From assembly GCF_000384415.1 (NCBI RefSeq), contig NZ_ARVU01000001.1, positions 124,001-188,000 on the forward strand: a stretch of 64,000 bases of DNA, read 5' to 3'. Below the pieces are notes generated by a model, which was given only the letters and a program-made list of their open reading frames with translations, was not told the origin of the DNA and ran no database searches. This document shows, one piece after another, positions 57,046 to 64,000 of this stretch (positions are counted from its first letter, which is position 1; every line of letters begins with the position of its first letter). This stretch comes from Cycloclasticus pugetii PS-1. Its GTDB lineage: Bacteria > Pseudomonadota > Gammaproteobacteria > Methylococcales > Cycloclasticaceae. A program made the translations under genes and the position numbers.

Positions 57046-57876
57046 ATGGCTGAAATGGATCTTGCTGCTAAGCCGGTTCTTGTTGCTCTGGTATTAGCAA
57101 CGCTGGTAATGCTAGAAATGCTAGCGCCGATGTTTCGATTTTATGATGCTGTCAAACCACGGTTGAGGCATGATGCGGCTAATATTTTATTAGGTGTTTT
57201 AAATGCGGCTATAGCGAGTATTTTGTTCACGGGATTGGTGTTGTCAGTCACAACATGGGCAGTGGGCTATTCGTTTGGCCTATTGAATTGGCTGACATTA
57301 AGCCCCTACCTTGAGTTATTAATTGGTCTATTGTTATTCGATTGCTGGCAATATTGCTGGCATAGACTCAATCATGCAATTCCCTTTTTATGGCGATTTC
57401 ATGCTGTCCACCATTCGGATGCGGCAATGGACGCCAGTTCAGCGGTGCGGTTTCATAGCGTAGAGATAATATTTTCAAGCGCTCTGCGTTTATTGGTATT
57501 GCCAATCATTGGCTTAAGCGTAGAGCAGTTGCTAATTTATGAGTTGATAGCGTTACCGATTATTTTAATTCATCATAGTAATGTTGCTGTTCCAGCTACG
57601 TTGGATAGATTATTGCGTGTCATTATTGTTACGCCTCATGTTCATTGGGTTCACCACTCGCACTTGCAAAACGAAACAGATTCCAATTACGCCAGTGTGT
57701 TGTCCATTTGGGATAGGGTTTTTGCTAGCTTTTGTTTGCGAGATGATCCTCAAAAGATACGGTTTGGTTTAGGCGATAGATTTGATCAAACGCGGTGGGA
57801 TCAATTTATTGGGCAGTTAAAACAACCCTTTAATTCAGCCTTATATGAACAAAGAGAAAGCAGTCTTAAAAAGTAA
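57046..57876 (+). CDS. Sterol desaturase/fatty acid hydroxylase family protein
   Basis: 276 residues with about four helices. The di-iron histidine boxes are present: HRLNH near 106, HAVHHS near 121 and HHSHL near 203, preceded by VHWV. It should use O2 at a di-iron site to hydroxylate or desaturate a lipid at the inner membrane; the substrate is unknown. It stands alone between thiC and a methyltransferase gene, converging with the latter (22-bp gap). Confidence 0.9.
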   Translation: MAEMDLAAKPVLVALVLATLVMLEMLAPMFRFYDAVKPRLRHDAANILLGVLNAAIASILFTGLVLSVTTWAVGYSFGLLNWLTLSPYLELLIGLLLFDCWQYCWHRLNHAIPFLWRFHAVHHSDAAMDASSAVRFHSVEIIFSSALRLLVLPIIGLSVEQLLIYELIALPIILIHHSNVAVPATLDRLLRVIIVTPHVHWVHHSHLQNETDSNYASVLSIWDRVFASFCLRDDPQKIRFGLGDRFDQTRWDQFIGQLKQPFNSALYEQRESSLKK

Positions 57877-57898
57877 TTTGAATAAGCGCTTGTTTGGC

Positions 57899-58516
57899 TT
57901 AGCGAGGGATTTGTCGGCTAACAATAGCCAGCCAAGGTTGTTGTTCTTGTGGTTTCCCTTCGGGGCGATAGTAGTGCGTTAATATCTCGAACCCGGCTTG
58001 CTCCAAAAAAGCTTTACTGTCCTCTAGCTCTTGGTAATGCCCGTAACGCTGACCTTGCCAGCCTTCAGCGTTACCGCGTGGATTAGACGTAAATAAAATG
58101 CCATTTGGGCGTAAGCACTGATGCAACTTATTCAATACATTTAAAAGTTGTGAGCTTGGCACATGAAACATTGATGCATTGGCGAAAACTCCATCAAAAT
58201 GTTCAAAGGGCAACGTCATCGTGGCAAAGGTTTGATTAAGTGTTGGGCAGCCGCTGTACTGTGTGGCCATTTTGCAAAAGGTTGGCGAGCCATCTAGGCC
58301 TATTGGAACGTGCCCTAAGGATTTAAAGTGTTTTAAATCTCTGCCGGGACCACAGCCAAAATCAAGGATATTAAGGGTTTTGTCTTTTGGAAGGGCGGCT
58401 AAGAAGGCCTTAATGTTTTGCGAAACATCATGATCTTTTGTGCCACTCCAAAAAGCGTCTGCATTATGTTCGTAATGCTTTATGGTTGTGGTTTCTTTAG
58501 CGCTGATGTCGTCCAT
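57899..58516 (-). CDS. Class I SAM-dependent methyltransferase
   Basis: 205 residues. Motif I is NILDFGCGPGRDLKHF near 48-63, the acidic residue follows in IGLDGS, motif IV is FDGVFANASMFHV near 113 and the post-motif reads GILFTSNPRG. The fold is complete; substrate unknown. The ATG is divergent from uvrD with 136 bp between. Confidence 0.88.
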   Translation of the reverse strand: MDDISAKETTTIKHYEHNADAFWSGTKDHDVSQNIKAFLAALPKDKTLNILDFGCGPGRDLKHFKSLGHVPIGLDGSPTFCKMATQYSGCPTLNQTFATMTLPFEHFDGVFANASMFHVPSSQLLNVLNKLHQCLRPNGILFTSNPRGNAEGWQGQRYGHYQELEDSKAFLEQAGFEILTHYYRPEGKPQEQQPWLAIVSRQIPR

Positions 58517-58652
58517 TTGTTTATTCCAAAGTTTTTGCTGTCATTTGTCAGTCGAGGCAACTTAAATAACGAACGGGGCATTGGTTTATGAAAGGTTGTT
58601 ATTTTTTGTCTGTTTCAATGAAACTGGTGTCGGGTCAGTATAAAATATTCAC

Positions 58653-60818
58653 ATGGATATTACACATATATTAGATGGGCTTAACGATGCTCAGCGAGAT
58701 GCAGTGAGTGGCCCAGAAAAGGCCGCACTTATTTTAGCAGGGGCAGGCAGTGGTAAAACGCGTGTGCTGGTGCATCGAGTTGCCTGGCTGATGCAGGTTG
58801 AAGGTGTTTCGCCGTATAGTATTTTGGCGGTAACGTTTACTAATAAAGCGGCAGGTGAAATGCGTGAGCGTGTGCAATCGATGCTAAAAACACCGGTTGG
58901 TGGCATGTGGATTGGCACCTTTCATGGGATCGCCCATCGTTTATTAAGAATGCATGCTCAAGAACTGGGCTTACCCGATGCGTTTCAGGTGCTAGATTCA
59001 GATGATCAATTTCGGATGATTAAGCGTTTGCTTAAATCAATGAATGTGGATGATTCACGCTGGCCACCTCGCCAAGTCCAATGGTTTATCAATGCACAAA
59101 AAGACGAAGGTAAACGAGCGAAACATATTGCGCCGTCGAGTGATCATTTTGAGCAAAAAATGTTAGAGATTTATGCAGAATATGAACAAGTTTGTCAGCG
59201 CTCTGGGCTGGTCGATTTTGCTGAATTATTACTTAGAGCACATGAGCTATTACGTGATAACGATGCGGTAAGAGCGCATTATCAGCAGCGTTTTAAACAT
59301 GTGTTAGTCGATGAGTTTCAAGATACCAATACCATTCAATATGCTTGGTTACGGCTACTCACAGAAGAATCTGAAAACTTATATGTAGTGGGTGATGACG
59401 ATCAATCTATTTATGGTTGGCGTGGTGCAAAGATTGAGAATATTCATCGTTTTCAAAAAGATTATGCTGAACATAAGGTGGTGCGTTTAGAGCAAAATTA
59501 CCGTTCCACCAGTACCATCCTAAAAGCAGCCAATGCCATTATTGTTAATAACGATGGGCGGATGGGTAAAGAGTTATGGACCGATGGTGAGGAAGGCGAG
59601 TTAATCTCTTTGTATTCGGGCTATAACGATCAGGATGAAGCGCGCTTTGTTGTTGATAGAATTAAAGACTGGGTGACGAATGGGCACAGTCGTGAAGAAG
59701 CCGCTATTTTATATCGCTCCAATGCTCAGTCGCGCTTATTTGAAGAGTATCTAATGGCTGCCGGTATTCCTTACCGTGTGTATGGTGGTTATCGTTTCTT
59801 CGAACGGTTAGAAATTAAAAATGCATTAGCCTATATGCAACTGGCGACCCATCACGATAATGATGCGGCATTTGAGCGCATTGTTAATACGCCAACACGT
59901 GGGCTAGGTACGCGTACGCTAGATATTATTCGTGAGCAAGCTCGTGGGAAAAGCATAAGCCTTTGGCAGGCAGCAAATGAGTTATGTGAGGAAGCGGCGT
60001 TAACTGGTCGAGCATTAAATGCATTGACGGGCTTTTTAGCCTTGATTCGTCAACTGGTTGTTGATATGGCATCGATGAGCTTACATGAAAAAGTTGAACA
60101 GGTAATTAGCCGTTCTGGTTTGATTGAACATCATAAAAAAGAAAAAGGCGAGAAGGGCGAAGCACGAGTAGAAAACTTAGAAGAGCTTAGCAATGCAGCG
60201 CGTCAATTTGCCTATGAGGCTGATGAAGCTGAAGAGTTGAGTGAGTTAGACTCATTCTTAGCCCATGCTGCTTTAGAGGCTGGTGAAGCTCAAGGTGATA
60301 AATTTGAAGACTGCGTTCAATTGATGACCCTGCATTCGGCAAAAGGCTTGGAGTTTCCACTGGTCTTTATGGTTGGTATGGAAGAAGGCTTGTTTCCTAG
60401 TCAGCGCTCGGTTGATGATGCAGCGAAACTAGAAGAAGAGCGACGGCTAGCCTATGTTGGTATTACACGAGCAAAGGAGAAGTTGTATTTGACCTCTGCA
60501 GAATCGCGTCGTTTACATGGGCAAGAAAGCTATCCGATGCCGTCTCGTTTCATTAGGGAAATTCCTGCAGAGTTAATGCAGGAGGTTCGTTTAGGCACTC
60601 GTGTAACACGCCCCGTAGTAAGCAATCAACAAGCTAGTTTTAGTGATGAATCAGCCGTTGGTTTTAAAATGGGCGAGCATGTCGTGCATGCAAAATTCGG
60701 CGAAGGTGTGGTGCTGAATATTGAAGGCAGTGGTGCGCAGGCGCGAGTGCAGGTTAATTTTTCTCCAGCGGGTAGTAAATGGCTAATGCTTGCCTATGCG
60801 AAATTAGATAAAGTTTAG
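58653..60818 (+). CDS. uvrD: DNA helicase II (UvrD)
   Basis: 721 residues, the length of E. coli UvrD (720). Walker A is GAGSGKTRV (30-38), Q-motif LNDAQRDAV, motif II DEFQDTN, motif III GDDDQSIYGWRGA, and VTLHSAKGLEF-like motif V (MTLHSAKGLEFPLVF). The C-terminal Tudor-like region (GEHVVHAKFGEGVVLNIEG) is present. It unwinds DNA 3' to 5' in mismatch and nucleotide excision repair. The start fits MDITHILDGLND; Rep is less likely from length and ends. Confidence 0.97.
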   Translation: MDITHILDGLNDAQRDAVSGPEKAALILAGAGSGKTRVLVHRVAWLMQVEGVSPYSILAVTFTNKAAGEMRERVQSMLKTPVGGMWIGTFHGIAHRLLRMHAQELGLPDAFQVLDSDDQFRMIKRLLKSMNVDDSRWPPRQVQWFINAQKDEGKRAKHIAPSSDHFEQKMLEIYAEYEQVCQRSGLVDFAELLLRAHELLRDNDAVRAHYQQRFKHVLVDEFQDTNTIQYAWLRLLTEESENLYVVGDDDQSIYGWRGAKIENIHRFQKDYAEHKVVRLEQNYRSTSTILKAANAIIVNNDGRMGKELWTDGEEGELISLYSGYNDQDEARFVVDRIKDWVTNGHSREEAAILYRSNAQSRLFEEYLMAAGIPYRVYGGYRFFERLEIKNALAYMQLATHHDNDAAFERIVNTPTRGLGTRTLDIIREQARGKSISLWQAANELCEEAALTGRALNALTGFLALIRQLVVDMASMSLHEKVEQVISRSGLIEHHKKEKGEKGEARVENLEELSNAARQFAYEADEAEELSELDSFLAHAALEAGEAQGDKFEDCVQLMTLHSAKGLEFPLVFMVGMEEGLFPSQRSVDDAAKLEEERRLAYVGITRAKEKLYLTSAESRRLHGQESYPMPSRFIREIPAELMQEVRLGTRVTRPVVSNQQASFSDESAVGFKMGEHVVHAKFGEGVVLNIEGSGAQARVQVNFSPAGSKWLMLAYAKLDKV

Positions 60819-60828
60819 CCTTAAAACG

Positions 60829-60855
60829 CCCCAGCTTATGTTCAATAAGCTGGGG
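60829..60855. terminator. Bidirectional terminator between uvrD and the aldehyde dehydrogenase
   Basis: CCCCAGCTTAT and ATAAGCTGGGG form a perfect 11-bp stem with loop GTTCA, 11 bp past the uvrD stop and 15 bp past the end of the convergent dehydrogenase. T-runs are poor on both sides. Confidence 0.7.
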
Positions 60856-60869
60856 GAATAGCTATTAAT

Positions 60870-62327
60870 TTAAAATGGGTAGTGCACGTGGTTTGGTGCA
60901 ACTGTGACCCAGCGTAATTCGGTAAACTCATCAATCACTGCGCGGCCATCGAAGCGTCCATAACCGGTTGCTTTAGTACCGCCGTACGGCGCTTGAGCTT
61001 CGCCATTAACAGTTGCGCTGTTAATGTGACAAATGCCCGATTCAATATGTTTTGCCATTTTCATCGCTCTTGGGAAGTCGCGGCTGAAGACAGAGGCCGA
61101 TAAACCGTATTCCGTATCATTTGCAACAAACAGTGCTTGTTCATCGTCTTTAACGCGAATAATAGAAATAACCGGACCAAAAGACTCCTCGTGATAGGCA
61201 CGCATGTCAGCAGTAACATTATCTAAAATAGTGGCAGGCATCGATGCGCCCTCTGCTGTTCCGCCAGACACAACGTTGGCGCCTTTGTCTACTGCATCTT
61301 TAACAATACTGTTTAAGCGCTCACCGGAGGACGAGTCAATCAGTGGGCCAACAATACACATTTCGTTGCCGGGTTCCGCTGGATTGCCCATGGTCAGTTG
61401 TGCGGTAGCGGCAGCAAATTTTTCTATAAATTCATCAGCCACTTTTTCATCTACGATGATACGGCCTGTTGTCATGCAAATTTGACCTTGATATAAGAAG
61501 CAACCAAACACAGCCGCTCTAACCGCTTCGTCAATATTGGCATCGTCTAGAATCACTAGCGGAGACTTTCCACCTAACTCAAGCAAACAGCGTTTTAAAT
61601 GCTTTGCTGCTTGCTGGGCAATAATGCTGCCGACACGAGTAGAGCCTGTGAAGTTAATGCGGCGGATGGCTGGGTGTGCAATCAATGCTTCAGTGATTTG
61701 AGGTGCGTCTTCAGAAGCATGTGTGATAACGTTTAAAACACCTGCTGGTAAACCTGCCTCAAACAGCGCTTCGCAAACCAATAGATGCGTTTTTGGGCTG
61801 ACTTCAGAAGCGCGAAAGACAACCGTATTACCAAATGCAATAGGGTAGGCAATGGCTCTAGCTGCTAACGCTACAGGGCCATTCCAAGGTGCCATACTTA
61901 ACACAACACCAACGGGTTGGCGGAATGTCATAGACAGAGTGTCAGGCTTATCCGTTGGGATTGTTTCACCCTGTACTTGGGTTGTTAAGCCTGCGGCTTC
62001 ACGGAATAAACCCGCTGCCATCATTACGTTAAAGCCAGACCATAAGGCGGATGCGCCCACTTCGGCAGCCATGGCTTGAATAATATCATTCGTTTTGCTT
62101 TCTAGGATGTCGGCTGCTTTGAGTAATAAAGCGCGACGCTCGGTTGGGCCAGTTTCTGACCAAGTTTTAAAAGCAATAGCAGCGGTTTCAGCTGCTTTGT
62201 TTGCATCGTCAATGGTTGCAGCAGCACCTTGAGAAACAACGTTGCCAGTGAGTGAATTTAGGCGTTCAAATGTTGCGCCATTTGAGGCGTCTACGGCCTC
62301 ATTATTGATGATAAGTTGGGTTTTCAT
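60870..62327 (-). CDS. NAD(P)-dependent aldehyde dehydrogenase, salicylaldehyde/vanillin dehydrogenase-like
   Basis: 485 residues. The catalytic set is Asn149 (APWNG), Glu250 (LELGGK) and Cys284 (GQICMTTGR). Residue spacing and the segments SGFNVMMAAGLFREAAGLTTQ and EVSPKTHLLVCEALFEAGLP resemble the salicylaldehyde (NahF-type)/vanillin dehydrogenase group, which oxidises aromatic aldehydes to acids. It is monocistronic with no aromatic-degradation neighbours in the window, so the substrate is inferred from similarity only. Confidence 0.88.
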   Translation of the reverse strand: MKTQLIINNEAVDASNGATFERLNSLTGNVVSQGAAATIDDANKAAETAAIAFKTWSETGPTERRALLLKAADILESKTNDIIQAMAAEVGASALWSGFNVMMAAGLFREAAGLTTQVQGETIPTDKPDTLSMTFRQPVGVVLSMAPWNGPVALAARAIAYPIAFGNTVVFRASEVSPKTHLLVCEALFEAGLPAGVLNVITHASEDAPQITEALIAHPAIRRINFTGSTRVGSIIAQQAAKHLKRCLLELGGKSPLVILDDANIDEAVRAAVFGCFLYQGQICMTTGRIIVDEKVADEFIEKFAAATAQLTMGNPAEPGNEMCIVGPLIDSSSGERLNSIVKDAVDKGANVVSGGTAEGASMPATILDNVTADMRAYHEESFGPVISIIRVKDDEQALFVANDTEYGLSASVFSRDFPRAMKMAKHIESGICHINSATVNGEAQAPYGGTKATGYGRFDGRAVIDEFTELRWVTVAPNHVHYPF

Positions 62328-62712
62328 AGTGTTCCGTTGTTATTATATAAGCATTTAATTATGAATGTTTTTTTCAATGACTACAAATGAATTTCGAGAA
62401 AAAGATAATTAATCGATATTCATGTGGTTGTATGCTCGCAAAGGCATAGTGCTTATGCAAGAGCAATCTTAAGATTACGCTGACGAATACATGACATAAC
62501 TAGGGTTTGCCCGTAAACCTAGAGCTAGACCGTTATTTTTGTGTGTTGAACGACGCGCCCAATGCTCAATAGATGGGATTTATGTGGAATATATGATTGA
62601 GATCAAGAAATACATGATTGTTAGCACTTTAAGGGTGTTTTTATTGAGAGAAAATTAGAGTTATTTGTCTACATTAGTGGGTATGGAATGAATATAGAAA
62701 AAGGAGTTAATG
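62328..62712. other. 385-bp intergenic region upstream of the aldehyde dehydrogenase
   Basis: It separates the divergent dehydrogenase and the 90-residue gene. On the minus strand a TATAAT box lies just ahead of the dehydrogenase (62342-62350 region). A small imperfect hairpin CTAGG-TTT...AAACCTAG is at 62500-62522. No RNA gene or clear operator was recognised. Confidence 0.5.
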
Positions 62713-62985
62713 ATGCTTACATATGAAGATTGTGTCGAATTGAGTGGTCTCACCAACGAAGAAATAGAGGCTATCGCAGAGCATGAACATGTGCCAAACA
62801 TTGTAGCGTTAGAGCTAGGGCATTACTTGCTTGAAACTGAAGCTGGCGTTCCAGCAATTAAAGAGATTATCTTAGACGATATCCATGAGGCAGAAGCGTG
62901 CGGTAACCTTGTGCAAAGTGCTAAGCTCAAGTTAGTGCTTCAACACTTTGTTAGCCAGCACCCTTATCATGAAGTTGGGCAATAA
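62713..62985 (+). CDS. Hypothetical small soluble protein
   Basis: 90 residues from the ATG at 62713; AAGGAG lies 6 bp upstream (an ATG three bases earlier is too close). Acidic and helical throughout: LTYEDCVELSGLTNEEIEAIAEHEHVPNIVALELGHYLL, then IKEIILDDIHEAEACGN. No signal peptide, no metal-binding set beyond scattered His and Glu. I do not recognise the family, although the strong ribosome site and composition make it a real gene. Confidence 0.75.
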   Translation: MLTYEDCVELSGLTNEEIEAIAEHEHVPNIVALELGHYLLETEAGVPAIKEIILDDIHEAEACGNLVQSAKLKLVLQHFVSQHPYHEVGQ

Positions 62986-63037
62986 CCCGTTGGTTGGGCA
63001 CTGGCATAAAAGGTCGTTTTGATACGTCAGATATGGC

Positions 63038-64000
63038 CTAAAAAGGCATAGGGTATTGTCTTCTAATGGTTTTAATTCCCTCGTTAACTTCATCAGATAG
63101 CGTTAGGTCAATAGACGCAATATTGCTTTTTAATTGCTGCATACTGGTAGCGCCAATTAAATTAGAGCTAACAAAAGGTTGCTGATTAACAAAGGCTAAC
63201 GCCATTTGGCAAACATCAAGCTGATGTTTTTTAGCTAGCGCGATATAGGCTTCAATGGTGGCATCAGTTTGTGCGTTAGCACGATGTTCAACACGCGAAT
63301 CAATAGCCAAACGGGTGCCTTCAGGCATAGCGCCGTTAAGGTATTTCCCGCTGATTAAACCACGAGTTAAAGGCGACCAAGCGAGTAAGCTGCAATCTTC
63401 ATGTAGACTAATTTCACTAAGGTCTGGCTCAAAGTGCCTAGCCATTAATGAGTATTCATTTTGAATCGATACCATACGTGGCAACTGATGTTTTTCAGAC
63501 AACTCTAGCCATTTAGAGGTGCCCCAAGCAGTTTCATTTGATAGACCCACATGGCGAATTTTGCCTGCCTTAATAAGCTCATCCATGGTTTCAAGAACTT
63601 CAATGAAGTTGTCTTCAACCGCTTGTTTGTCAAAGTTAGGAGCGTAGTCCCAAATTTGACCAAAGTGGTAAGAACCGCGGTTTGGCCAATGCAGTTGATA
63701 AAGGTCGATGTAGTCGGTTTGTAAACGTTTTAAACTGTCTTCAACGGCTAATAGAATATTTTTACGGTCAATAAAGTTGTTGCCCTCACGTACCCACTCC
63801 ATACCGGGCCCGGCAATTTTTGACGCAAGGATCACCTTGTCGCGATTTTTACGTGAGGCAAACCAGTTACCAATAATAGTTTCAGTTTTGCCGTAGGTGT
63901 CAGGTGTTGGTGGAACAGCATACATTTCAGCGGTATCAAAAAAATTGATGCCCTGAGTGAGAGCATAATCCATTTGCTCAAACCCTTCTTCTTGCGTGTT
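63038..64000 (-). CDS. Aldo/keto reductase, Tas-like (5' end beyond the window)
   Basis: At least 320 residues; the frame is open to the window edge, and the upstream codons (NTQEEGFEQMDYAL) continue the family sequence, so the ATG at 63973 is internal. DTAEMYAVPPTPDTYGKTETIIGNW, ILASKIAGPGMEW, RLQTDYIDLYQLHWPNRG and GLSNETAWG are as in E. coli Tas. The catalytic Tyr (EMYAVP) and His (LHWP) are visible. It reduces aldehydes with NADPH; the physiological substrate is unknown. Confidence 0.93.
   Translation of the reverse strand, partial: NTQEEGFEQMDYALTQGINFFDTAEMYAVPPTPDTYGKTETIIGNWFASRKNRDKVILASKIAGPGMEWVREGNNFIDRKNILLAVEDSLKRLQTDYIDLYQLHWPNRGSYHFGQIWDYAPNFDKQAVEDNFIEVLETMDELIKAGKIRHVGLSNETAWGTSKWLELSEKHQLPRMVSIQNEYSLMARHFEPDLSEISLHEDCSLLAWSPLTRGLISGKYLNGAMPEGTRLAIDSRVEHRANAQTDATIEAYIALAKKHQLDVCQMALAFVNQQPFVSSNLIGATSMQQLKSNIASIDLTLSDEVNEGIKTIRRQYPMPF

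Noticed and set aside
63020-63056. GCCT-AAAA-AGGC hairpin taken as a terminator
   Set aside because: It overlaps the last codons of the aldo/keto reductase and has only a 4-bp core stem.

Overview
The window looks like the chromosome of a marine gammaproteobacterium of moderate G+C (visibly low-to-mid 40s percent). The evidence is the synteny of housekeeping blocks typical of that class: purM-purN-DUF3108 next to DUF2066-pgsA-AI-2E; arsC-wrbA-DUF2069-hda; hldE-hldD-waaA; and rnfABCDGE. A salicylaldehyde-dehydrogenase-like enzyme and the general gene style would fit a Cycloclasticus or Methylophaga relative, but that is inference. About 72 protein genes are supported. I saw no rRNA, tRNA or CRISPR array.

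Layout. 1-11.9 kb is a dense run, almost all on the minus strand, of transporters and small membrane proteins: two MFS carriers, an AEC carrier, Acr3 arsenite efflux, DUF3147, VTT/DedA, DUF1275, MarC and ZIP. A methyltransferase, a glutamine amidotransferase and a PAS-GGDEF cyclase lie among them. 11.5-14.6 kb is an oxidative-stress/iron island: katG behind an OxyR-like site, an encapsulated-ferritin homologue without an encapsulin-targeting tail, and a zinc-finger membrane protein. 14.8-18.5 kb holds a NYN/LOTUS protein, an FMN reductase, a PEBP-like periplasmic protein and a second VTT protein.

18.5-21.5 kb is the most remarkable part: a compact chromosomal integron. It has an intact IntI integrase, an attI region with a 20-21 bp direct repeat and a candidate divergent cassette promoter, and two gene cassettes whose boundaries are confirmed because each cassette's first bases are the exact complement of its own attC R'' box. 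The attC of the second cassette is split in its loop by a 914-bp Y1 (REP-associated) transposase element with perfect 20-bp terminal inverted repeats; the two attC arms are still complementary.

21.5-28 kb returns to core functions: a BtuF-like binding protein overlapping intI, a DsbA-like protein, an NfeD/SPFH pair, envelope lipoproteins, a GST, a SlyD-type FKBP, a PHP phosphoesterase and a TonB-like protein. 28-33 kb is the rnf ion-pumping electron-transfer operon, followed by metG, a small DUF3012 lipoprotein, mrp/apbC and dcd. 37.5-47 kb holds purine biosynthesis genes, pgsA, AI-2E, sodB, mscS, hda, wrbA and arsC. 47-52 kb is the inner-core LPS block (ADP-heptose synthesis, Kdo transfer). 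52-64 kb holds a TolC-like protein, dtd, a Mug-type glycosylase, a rhodanese, thiC (without a visible TPP riboswitch), a fatty acid hydroxylase, uvrD, an aldehyde dehydrogenase and a Tas-like aldo/keto reductase cut by the window edge.
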